Source: Paraspadella gotoi (Eukaryota > Chaetognatha). Taken from it: 64,000 nt of DNA. The position numbers were made by a program, and so were the translations under genes. Shown one piece after another: positions 54,592 to 64,000 of this stretch; position 1 is the first letter of the stretch, and the number at the start of each line of letters is the position of its first letter. The notes below the pieces were generated by a model. It was not told where the DNA came from. It was given only the letters and a program-made list of their open reading frames with translations, and searched no databases. Location: positions 11,067,587 to 11,131,586 of the forward strand of contig CM119268.1 of NCBI GenBank assembly GCA_051294375.1. Direction: 5' to 3'.

Positions 54592-56390
54592 TGGCGTCGC
54601 TGCCCCGATTTTTCGCCCCCCACTCTGTCCCGCCACGCCCACTTCCGCTCCAAACGCTCGCGCAGTCTGGTGGCGTGGACGCGGGGGACGAGGGCGACGA
54701 CGGGGAGGGCGTCGACGACCGAGTTCGAAGTTCCCATCATAACCATCCGAGAACCGACCGACGATGTCTTGAGGATTAATTAGATGGATCTCTCAATATC
54801 TCTCTCTCTCTCTCTCTCTCGTCGCAATGTCTTTCGCTACCAAGCGACGCCTCTTTCGTCCTTGGGCGTCGCCGATTTAATGTTGCGCCACCTGCTTCGA
54901 TTTTCATTCTCAAGCACTCTTCCTCTCGCTCTCTCACGATTTCCACTCTCATTCATTTCCCTCCCTTCCTATCACTCGCTCTTTCAATTTTTTCTTTTTC
55001 ATTTACTCCCTCTAATCTCTCTCTCTCTCTCTGTATCTCTCTCGGACGTTTCCCCCCTCTACTCGAAATTCCGTCATTCTTCATTACGAAAGCAAAAACA
55101 CTTAACGTTGGCGTAAAACTTTTTCCATGATCTCCCGCTTGCTAACAGGATATGGATATTGGATATAAAACTGAAATCGATTTACTCTCTCCTCCAGAAA
55201 ACACTCTACGTTGTAATAAATGTGTTTTTTAAATGTCACCCCGGTATTTTTATACCCGATCTCCTTGGTCAACCAAAAAAAAAGTATAATTGTTAGGTTA
55301 ACTGAACCTTTTGTGACTCACATGTTTGGCCGTTAAATAAATGTGATTCTATCTTTTCCGTGTTTTATTTTGAAAAAATTTATCGAAATATAAAACATTT
55401 GAGGAGAAAACGATTTTAAAACTAATTTCTAAAATGATGAAAATGAAAAAAAAACAACTGAACGATCAAAACGATCAAACCTTAATACTTTGTTTTTGTG
55501 ACAATTAATTTAAAGATAGATTATCATTAACACATAGAACTACGGACTAAAAAAATACGAGGGTAAATTATAGAAATCATTCGAACAAAAACATTGTTGA
55601 AAATCAGTTATTATTTGATTTTCTAATTTTATGATTCGTTGTTCTGTTAAATCTTTGAATATCCTTCAATCCTTTGTCAAAAATAAATATGTATATCACA
55701 GTTAAAACAATGCATGTGAGAGTAAACAATACTCTTTTTCAGCCAAATAGTCAAAGCAAATCGGTGGAAACGGAGGGTGACCAATACAAAGATGATACTC
55801 GTTCTTTGGGCATAAATTTTTAGATTCACTCAGTGAATCTTTGTCGTCGAGACTTGAAACCGCGTGAAAAAAATTGGTGATAACAATTCTTGTGACAAAA
55901 CTACTCACAAGCGTGGGAAAAGCGATGACACCGAATCGCGAGCATCGACCCTCAAAATTCGTGGCACATTACAACCGAGTGTTCATTTGTTGAATTTTTT
56001 GGCGCGATGATCGCGACGTGTCAAAAATGAAAACAATCAGGTTTTCATTTTCGAACTGAATATTTTTCTCTTTTGAAAACGTCTTTTTAATTAAGCAATT
56101 AAGTGAAAAGATTTGTTATGATAGCATTTAAAATAATAGAAGTGATTTCGGTGAACTTTTTTTAAAATAAAAATTTAATTTGTTACCTTTTTTTGTAATA
56201 TAGTTTTCATAGGAAAATACTTGTAAATATTTTTAATTTGAGATCCTGCATATGGTTAATGGTTAATGGTTATGGCTTAATTCCCTTTTTTGCTAAAAAA
56301 AAGGGAAATATCAATCACGGTATTAAGATGACTAGCAAAATTAGTAATTCGGATAAAGATATCCCATTAATTAAATAACTATATCTTTTC
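54592..56390. other. Intergenic region between GPCR and dynein 3' ends
   Basis: Convergent 3' ends. CT-rich patches lie at 54,797-54,820 and about 55,017-55,032. The rest is A/T-rich with no gene seen. Candidate AATAAA signals occur, but none stands out. Confidence 0.45.
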
Positions 56391-59300
56391 TTATTCTTCC
56401 AAACTGAGCAGCAGCGCCGTCCCGCGTTTGATCCAATGATCGGCCGGCTTCTCTCCAGTCTTGAGATCGATGCCCGTCACGAAAGACGGACGATCTGCTC
56501 TGCCGGACCGAACGGGAAAATAGTAGCACGGGCAGTTGTATAGGCCTGAATGAACGAGGCTCGTTAAAAAAGTCGTCGAAAGGATACGAATAGAGAAAGA
56601 CATAATTAATTAATAATTAAATAAATAAATTAATAAATAAATAAATATTGACTGACTGACTCACCTTTCCCCGCCCTCTTCTTAATTTCGGCCGGCTTGA
56701 AGTGGATGACGGGAATTGGGCAGACGAGCTGCATGGGCGCCGCCTCTATGAGACAAGCGTTGCGCCCGTCCCAACCCGCGCCCTCTAGGAAGAAGCCCTT
56801 CACGTAGACGCCGCCCTCGAGCGGCTGCGTCGTTAGGTGGTGCTCCTCGATGCCGCACATCACCTGGGTTGGAGCGAGAAGTGGAGCAGGTTAAAGGCGG
56901 CGAGGAGAGGAGCCGAGTGAGTGTTTAGCTTTCGTACTTCACAACTTTTAATACTTCCTTATCTCATCTCTTCGTCTTCCGACCTCATTTTAATTTTGTT
57001 TTATTGTTATCGTAACTTACTTGATATTCCCACCCAAGAGAATCAACGGAAACGTTGGTTTGACGCGCGCTCGTTTGCAGAACTGTAAAATGGTAAGTTT
57101 CAGCCAATAATCTAATTTCGTGAGCTGTATATTTATCTTCCTTTTCTTTCTTTTCTTTTCTTTTTTTTTTTTTACCCGCGGTCAAGAATCCCGTGGGAAA
57201 CGTGAAAGCAGACATCCAAAAGACGTTTGGCGGATGAAGCGTCGCCGCCCACTTGGCGAACATCTCCACCCGCTGCACCAAGTCGCGCGTCCACGACGCC
57301 AAAGGCTTCGAGGAAGGGTAGGCTAAGGATATCGGGTGTTGGGACAGCGTGACGCATGAGGGATGATGGGAAATGAATTAGTCAATAGACAGTAAAGAAT
57401 CTCTGTGGTCAAATTGCAAATGTCACTGAAGTTGGAAATGTTGTAGACAGAAGGGGCAGGAAATACCAAACAAACCGCCACGCCCCGAGTTAGATCCCTG
57501 GACATCTCGATTTTCTGACTAAACGTTACGGGACCGAGTTAAACGACAGCGAAATTATTACTGAGGGTACGAAGAGCTTTCGCCAATTGATAAGTGGCCC
57601 TGATCCCCAGGGCGATAAAATGAAGGCAATCCCAAAGTTGCCTTAAAATGTTTAAATACAAAAACTAACGAACGTCTTCACCTCCCCCCCCCTCTCCTCA
57701 CCCTTCTCCCACGCGGTCGGGACGCGCGCCTCGAACACGCTGACGAAGACGTCTTCGAGTTCCGACGACATCACGACGAGACCTTTGATGCCCTTCTCTA
57801 AGTCACGGAGCGATGCCCTTGAGAAATTAAGAGGAAGAGGGTACGAATTCAAAACTTAGAAACGTCATAGAAAATAGTAATCAATTGTACAAATTGAATT
57901 TAAAAAAAATTTATTTACGTACATACAGATTTCGTAGAGAATATAGAATATCCTTTTCACTTGTAATAGATAATATAAGATATATATAATATAATACAAT
58001 ATAATATAACTTACTTTCATTAGAAATTCTCATCTCTAACCTGATATCATCCAGGAGACTGTTGTATCTTTGTATCTCCTGCAACAGCACAACGTTGAGC
58101 GGAGTCAACTCTGTCCCGACGTTTTTCTCCACGACTTTGTAGTCGATGTTCTTTGGGAGCTGCTTTATGACGGTCGCTCCCAACTCTAACACCTGTAGGT
58201 TTAAAAATTAATTTGGATTAATTTTTTTTTTAGACAAGAGAAAAAGAAGGTTTTGTTTTGTTTAAATACAACGAAAATTTAATTAACAAATTAGTTGTAG
58301 GTAAACAAAACAAAACAAATTATTTTTTTCTTGTCACTAAATTCCAACGCAACGAACCGAAAGTCCGTAATCACATGGATATCTTAATTGTAATATAGTT
58401 AGTTTATAAACAATAACTTGACAGTCAGGGGATCGGGGAGAAAAAGAATTGCAACCGAGTGAAACTTCCGGGTTTCCAACTACCACTAAACGTACAGTTA
58501 TACACAAATAGACAGACAGGAAAACAAATGACAGAAAAACATTTTTAAAACGTACAGTAAAGACAAATTTGAAAGACTGAGAGCTTGTGCGATTTTNNNN
58601 NNNNNNAAAACTTTAGTTTTTACTGTAAGTCAGACCAGACATAAAACTACTTGGCGCTTCATTGTGTTTTCGAAAATAATCTAAAAAATGTGTTGTGTTC
58701 AATATTCTTTCTCGTGAGATTTCTTTTTTTCACAAATTATATCCTCCCTCATTTTACCTTTACGCCCGCCGAAAACGCATCCTTTTTTTTCGAAAAGAAT
58801 TTGAAAAGTGAATGAACAATTTTTGGGGCGACCGAGCAACATGCGACGATTAATGCACACATGCATCAAATGCTAACGCGACCGATAATTAAGATCTTTT
58901 TGCTTGGAGAGACTAATGCTCGCGAAAAATCAAAGCTACCAAAATAAATGCATTTTCTCTTCAATTAATGCAATTAATTTTGAATTTTAAAATAACCCAT
59001 AAAACTTACTTTGTCTTCGCCACTCGGGCCACCACCCATAGAGATTTGCGGTTGAAGAGAAAGTAAAGTGTCCAGCAAAATTTTGGTTTCCTGGGAGTGG
59101 AATTAAAATTGGTTTGATTACTGAAATTTAAGAAAATTTACTTTTTTTTAAATCTATTAAATTTATTGACTTGAATTAGTGGATCAAACATTGGAGCAAA
59201 GGTCCAGGCCAAAACAAAATTCAATGAACTATCTTTAAATGATACTTTCTTGACGGAGACAAATGGACACTGAGACAATGCCAAAAAAATAACGGGTCAG

Positions 59301-62300
59301 TTTAAGCACGGACTTACCTTAATCTGAGAAGCGACGTCCGCGTTTTGATGTTGACCGAAAGCTTCGGAGTTGTCGACGTTCGGCAACATGGCGATGTATT
59401 CGCGGTAGGAAGTCAGCGGACCGTCTTTCGGTGTGTAATAAGTGCTCAACGTCGATAATCTGGAAAGCGAGGAGCCAAGGAGTGTTGGGTAATAATATTT
59501 TCTATTATCTATTTTTTTATTATTGTTATTTTTATTATTTAATATTTATTTCCTCGTGTTTCAATTCGAAAAAATTCGGCGGTAAATTCTTTCTATCAGG
59601 AAGAGGAAGAGGAAATCTCGATCCAGCGGTAAAGTGTGTCGTCCACACTACTATTATAAAATGAACAAAAATGAGGTAACTAATAATTAGTAAAATTTTA
59701 AAGAAGACAAAAATTGTTCCATTGAAAGAGATAAGAGTTCCTTTTTTTAATTTTCCCATCCATTTTTACACCTAATACAACTTGCGCTAACTTTTGTTTG
59801 AAGAAATTATAGAAATAATAAAAATTTGCATAAATAAGTAGAAAAATGATTCTTAAGCCATACGAGATTTTAAAAGGCAATTTGAGAATAAAATTTCAAA
59901 ATTTTAAAAGGATATTTAGATGAATATTTTATTTTTAATTTTTATTTTCCAAAAACTAATTGCATGCATTTAATATATATTCTGGACCAAAAAAAACGAA
60001 ATCTAGCGTTCCCCAATGAATTTTTCACGATGCTCACAGTCTCAAGATTAATGGCTTTCTTAGGAGCGCACAAATCTCTTGAGTCGGCATACTTACCTGG
60101 CTCAGAGGATACCTTGATCAGCAAGGAGTTCCTCCAGGGCGAGGCCCTTCCATTGCACTTCGGTTGGGCTGACCCTTGCGATTTCCCCGAATGTGGGAAA
60201 CTCGGGAGCATAATTGTGATAGTGGGGTCTGCGTTCGCGCTAACCCCTTATAAGTCGGAATGTTCTTCCTTTGATCAACCTTATTGACTGATAATAGATT
60301 ATTTTCATTAGATAAATTAAATGACGCAATAAAGTAAATTGCCAAAATTCGGCGACAAGTTAAACTTAATAAGTAGGTTGATCTCATTCGCGAACTCTGC
60401 TCCCTCCCTCTTCAGTCTTCACTTCACAATCTTCACAGTCTTCAGCCTCACTTGTAAAAAGGTTCGTTGAGAACTCTCTCGTTGAAGAAGTCGTTGATGT
60501 ACGAGTGGAGGAGTCGACGATCGAAGTCGTCGGTCACGTGACCTCCGTAATTGATGCCCGCGATGAGATACTTGAGCGCCTCGAACGGAGTATCGTCGTA
60601 CTCCTCCACGTAAATGGACAAGAGATTCTCCGAAACCTGATGAAGCGGAAAGGAGACGGGAATAAGCGAAAAGAGAAAGAGACTAATCTTAAAATGTGGT
60701 AAAATGTGGTAAAATGTACATTGGGGAAACTGACAGGTTGTGGGAAAAAAGAAAATCGGAACATAAGAATTATGTAAAAGATAATAAAATAAAAGATTCT
60801 GCTATTTTAGAACATCTTTTTGATTGCACTAATACCTGTCAATTTCCTGACCCAGGGGTTATTGGGATGAATGTAAAATATTAGAACAAGAAAATAATAA
60901 ATTAAAAAGATCGTCCTTAGAAAGTATTCATATTAAAAAGAATAAACTTAAAACAGTAAAATAGAAATGAAGAAAATTTGAGCACTGAATGGGACAAGGC
61001 TCTTAAGGTCACCTTGAAAATAAAAGACAAAAACAATTTGGTTTAAGGTCATCTCAAGCCTATAGAATTCAAAGGCAGAGAAGAGAAGAAATGGCCAGTG
61101 TGAGGAGAATGGATTTTCAGCCAAATGGAAGAGTAGAAACCTTACCTAAAACTGTTTTGTAAATTTTGTGTTAATTTGTTATGCACCTTTGAGGGAGACA
61201 GAAGTCTGAAGATCAGTGCTTATTTAAAAATAAATATTATGAAATTGGTACAACCAATATAAAAATTATCCATTCATTTAATAAATAAGCTATCTTGCCC
61301 CTGACTTTGGACAGGCTTTGGTGGTTTAAGGCCTCCATCACTCTTACAAGATAATGACATAGCAGGTCCCTGCAAGCTTTCAATCAAGACTCTCTCACAG
61401 TCTCGTTTATTCACTCCCAGAGTACCTGCCTTCCCTATCAATGAAGTGGAAAATATTTCAAAGAATGTTTCAATTGTATGAAAAGACCACTCCCTTAAGT
61501 ATTAGATCGGGAATACTTATTGTACTCCGCACTAGCATCAAAATACAAGGAGCTGAATTTTATGAAATTGGTACAACCAATATAAAAATTATCCATTCAT
61601 TTAATAAATAAGCTATCTTACTTCCAGAAATAATTAGTTTTCTTTTTATATTATTGGCATGAAAAGACCAAATCAAACTATTAACTACTAAATCTTCTGC
61701 CAAAATCATGACTCTGAAACAAATAATTAGAAAGAGACTAACTACAAACTAGTCTAACTAGTTAATTAAAAATTAAAGAAGTAAAAAGAACAAAGAACGA
61801 CAAAATTAACAAGCAACTCGACATACTGTGCGTCAACGAAACTGACGAAGCAGGTTTTTTCACGGCGCGGGGGCCGGGCTCCCCTTTCTGCCGACGTGGA
61901 TTCTGACTTTCATCATGATTGTTTTTTGTTTTTGTTTTTCAATCATGAAAACCCCTACCTCGAAATCGGAATCGTTGAATGAATAAGTGACGTTCCACCC
62001 CAGCTGAAGGAACTTTTTTCGCTCCAGCAAAACAGAGTGAAAGAAGCAGAGAGAGAAGAGCAGCTTTTTGTACTTTTCCGGTTTTTTGCAGCGATTGAAC
62101 TGAGCGTCGTTGACCAGATGGTAGAGGCGTTTCATGTTGGCCTTCAGACCCTAGAGATTCAATTCAAAATTTTACCTTCGGAAAAGGATCGTGACATGTT
62201 TTTATTATTACATTATTACATTATTACCCATGGGCCAATTTACACGTAACTTAAGATTTACATTATTCCAGTCATTCTCTATCCAAAAATATAAAAATAT

Positions 62301-62877
62301 TATAAAAAAAGGTTTTGGATCGAGTTCCGGAATATGGTTCTACGTCACTGCATCGAAAGAAAAAGTCTCGGTTTGAACGTACCAGTTTCATTTTTTATTT
62401 CTTTCCCTTTTTCGGCACCCTCTTCTTTTGAAAATTCCTTACCTTTGGTGGTTCTGTCGTCATTTTGATTCCCGCCTGCAGAATCGATATCGGGAATTCA
62501 GGTTTCGGTGACGACGACAACCAAAGCCTGGGCCAACAGGGGGGAAATGTTTCGGCGATTTAAGGAAAAGATTCACAAATAAAAAAGGTAACATTTCAAA
62601 TTATTAACCAATCACATCACCCCTGTCACCAACATTATTATTTTTTAATGTTAAATACATTGTACAATCAAGCTGTAGAACTACGTATTTCAGAAACCTG
62701 AAGTCTGGATGCGGGTCTTCGACTTGAAGCTGCTCCACCAGCTTGTCGAGCTGCGGCATCCAGGAGAGCGAGAGGTGACAATTGGCCAAGAAGACCCAGT
62801 TCCCCTCTTTGACGCCCTCTTTGATCATCCGTGTGGCGATGGGCGCCTGTCCCTGTCCGAGAGAGAGGGCGTGGAAC
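56391..62877 (-). CDS. DNAH2: Axonemal dynein heavy chain, C-terminal part (DNAH2 type)
   Basis: Twelve exons run right to left: 62,877-62,698, 62,527-62,443, 62,150-61,959, 60,636-60,452, 59,459-59,318, 59,090-59,010, 58,192-58,041, 57,817-57,702, 57,322-57,176, 57,082-57,021, 56,863-56,665 and 56,545-56,391. Every GT-AG junction keeps phase and gives about 564 residues. Landmarks in order are [112 protein letters not shown] and [16 protein letters not shown]. These are the AAA5/AAA6-to-C-terminal domain of dynein heavy chains, and from memory the pattern is closest to DNAH2 (inner-arm dynein of cilia and sperm flagella). The 5' part lies beyond the window. Confidence 0.92.
58597..58606. other. 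Assembly gap (10 N)
   Basis: Ten undetermined bases in the dynein intron between the exons at 59,010 and 58,192. Confidence 0.98.
60089..60250 (+). ncRNA. U1: U1 spliceosomal snRNA
   Basis: It starts ATACTTACCTGG, the 5' arm that pairs with 5' splice sites, and is about 162 nt, against 164 nt for the human RNA. Stem-loop I (GGATACCTTGATCAGCAAGG) and stem-loop II (CATTGCACTTCGG) are present. So are the stem III region (GCGATTTCCCC...GGGAAACTCG) and a terminal hairpin (GGGGTCTGCGTTCGCGCTAA, then CCCC). The Sm-site region reads AATTGTGATAG where the usual form is AATTTGTGGTAG, so it lacks one U and has a G-to-A change. It lies antisense inside the dynein intron 60,451-59,460. It is either a functional gene, a variant, or a recent pseudogene. 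Confidence 0.9.
60680..61245 (+). mobile_element. Penelope-like retroelement 3' remnant with GIY-YIG domain
   Basis: The frame at 60,696-60,884 reads [20 protein letters not shown] then H, followed by [10 protein letters not shown] and FPDPGVI. The YIGET-x-R...R..EH pattern is the GIY-YIG endonuclease domain found at the C-terminus of Penelope-like elements. The reverse transcriptase part is absent. The frame closes soon after, so this is a 5'-truncated, degenerate copy. Its 3' untranslated part (to about 61,240) runs directly into the 226-bp repeat. It is inserted in the dynein intron between 61,959 and 60,636. Confidence 0.65.
61240..61480. repeat. 226-bp interspersed repeat next to the PLE remnant
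   Basis: It begins GAAATTGGTACAACCAATAT and follows the reverse-oriented sequence of 6261-6515 closely. The far end is degraded (GAATGTTTCAATTGTATG instead of the palindrome). Confidence 0.8.
61560..61620. repeat. Isolated end of the 226-bp repeat
   Basis: About 60 bp identical to the first part of 61,240-61,300, then unrelated sequence. Confidence 0.75.
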
Positions 62878-63110
62878 CTGGAAGGGACGAAGCTTCATAG
62901 GTGGAGACTGGAGAGGGTGTAGTGACTGTGACATTTGACAAGGCTTACTTCGTTATTATAATTTTTTCTCTCAACTGTGACCCTGTAACTCAATCATTTC
63001 ATGACCACTTGGTACCGGGTTCAATACCAACTCCGGACCCACCCCACGGGATAATTGTCGGGACGGCCGTAAACCACGTTGAGAGCGGAGCGGCTCCCCA
63101 AACATGGTTT

Positions 63111-63120
63111 NNNNNNNNNN
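63111..63120. other. Assembly gap (10 N)
   Basis: Ten undetermined bases. Confidence 0.98.
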
Positions 63121-63557
63121 TTATGAGATAGTAACCGTGAAGAGGAGGGGAAGTCGCGTAGATCTTCTTCCCCCTCCGGTTTCGCTTCCTCCTTCTTTTC
63201 ACGCGGGGTCTCAGCGCAGCCACGAATTTTCACATTTTTAGATTCACTCCCGCTTTTCTCCCTCTCACGGCAAGATCTACTCTCTGCTCCTCTGTACATT
63301 TATTTTCTGTTCGTCTTTTTTTCATAATATACGCTTATACCTTTATTCGAGTTTTCCTTTAAGTTAGAGACTTATTTCAGGGTGGCGCCAAATGTGGAGA
63401 CTAGTTCTCTACCACGAACTGCCCTGGATCTTTTCTATCAAAGAATTCACCGAAAATATCTTTTTTTTTATCTTTTTTTCTATCAAAAATTCACCGAAAA
63501 TATCTTTTTTTTCCCTATTTCAACTTTGAAACTTTTATTCTCTCTTCGTAGAGATTC

Positions 63558-63660
63558 CTTAACCGTTAATAATTAACCGTTAATAATGGTTAAAATTTAT
63601 TTTTACTTAACCGTTAATTTTTTTATTTTAACGGTTAAATTCGGTTAAATTTTATTTTTT
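63558..63660. repeat. AACCGTTAA-rich fragment related to the hAT-type MITE
   Basis: Repeated TTAACCGTTAA/TTAACGGTTAA motifs in A/T-rich sequence closely resemble the subterminal parts of 3673-4378. The TAGGGTT ends are not seen, so this is a fragment. Confidence 0.55.
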
Positions 63661-64000
63661 CTAATTTAGATATTTTGGTAAAATATATTTTATTTTCTTT
63701 AACTTATTATGGGGATGAGCATCGTTTCTAAACAACTCATTGTTTTATATCAAATTGTAGCGTTCGAAGACAATTGCAAACAAATCTACATCATATTCAT
63801 CAAATCCGACAATCCGTTCAAAGTAATCGCCAAAAGCAATCGCAAAATCCTCTTTCAAACCGATCAACTTTCCTTAAAAATCAGCTCGTTTTATCCAACA
63901 AAGATTAACTAGCGTATACTAAGCTTTAGAAACCGGCCCACAGTGAGATCCTGCGCTGAATTTTTCAGAAACATCCGAGTCAGTTAAATAATCTCTCTCT

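Larger units (their letters stand above)
62880..64000. other. Dynein upstream intron or flank, no exon found
   Basis: I did not find the preceding dynein exon; it should lie further right. A box-B-like GGTTCAATACC occurs at 63,028-63,038. A block rich in AACCGTTAA motifs lies at about 63,558-63,660. The short open frame at 63,709-63,912 is not recognised. Confidence 0.4.

Noticed and set aside
59964-60287. 107-codon open frame over the U1 gene
   Set aside because: The sequence is U1 snRNA and its flanks. The frame is accidental.
61150-61260. Hammerhead ribozyme at the Penelope-like 3' end
   Set aside because: A CTGAAGAT...GAAA order is present, but the CTGATGA core is absent and no compact stem II forms. 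The evidence is too weak.

Overview
The window is animal nuclear DNA, most likely from a bilaterian invertebrate. The evidence is: genes split by GT-AG introns, a U1 snRNA gene, replication-dependent core histone genes with 3' stem-loops instead of poly(A) signals, an axonemal dynein heavy chain, and many long (GA)n/(CT)n microsatellites. I cannot fix the phylum. The histones would fit lophotrochozoan, arthropod or echinoderm-grade animals.

Left part (1-34,096). A histone quartet, H2B(-) H2A(+) H4(-) H3(+), lies at 0.7-5.6 kb, and all four genes are intact. No H1 is present. Downstream of H3, in what looks like spacer, are the exons for TM1, TM2 and probably TM3 of a class A peptide-type GPCR. 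The whole ~10 kb block (copy A, about 290-10,300) recurs twice in inverted orientation: copy B (11,449-21,540) and copy C (about 23,824-34,010). In B and C every histone gene and GPCR exon is broken by small indels. B and C are base-identical at both ends (1,017 bp and about 700 bp) but differ by many indels in between. Three 25-N gaps and a large palindrome (about 21,640-23,823) sit at the joins. I read this mainly as haplotype or noisy-long-read assembly duplication rather than biology. Shared lesions in B and C keep a degenerate second array possible. Copies of a hAT-type MITE with a perfect 8-bp target duplication and of a 226-bp interspersed repeat lie inside the unit.

Middle part (34,097-51,600). 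This is gene-poor and rich in microsatellites and minisatellites. It holds a probable minus-strand exon encoding an Asp-rich segment plus one transmembrane helix (36,250-36,486). It also holds a five-exon minus-strand gene (41,896-46,341) for a secreted or membrane-anchored protein with two Ig-like domains.

Right part (51,600-64,000). The 3' half of a class A GPCR (ICL3, TM6, TM7, long cytoplasmic tail) runs on the plus strand over six exons to 54,591. It may be the same gene as the TM1-TM3 exons of copy A. A Tc1/mariner-type element lies in its last intron. From 62,877 down to 56,391, twelve phase-consistent minus-strand exons encode the C-terminal ~564 residues of an axonemal dynein heavy chain (DNAH2 type). 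Its introns carry a U1 snRNA gene on the opposite strand, a Penelope-like element remnant with a GIY-YIG motif, and the 226-bp repeat.
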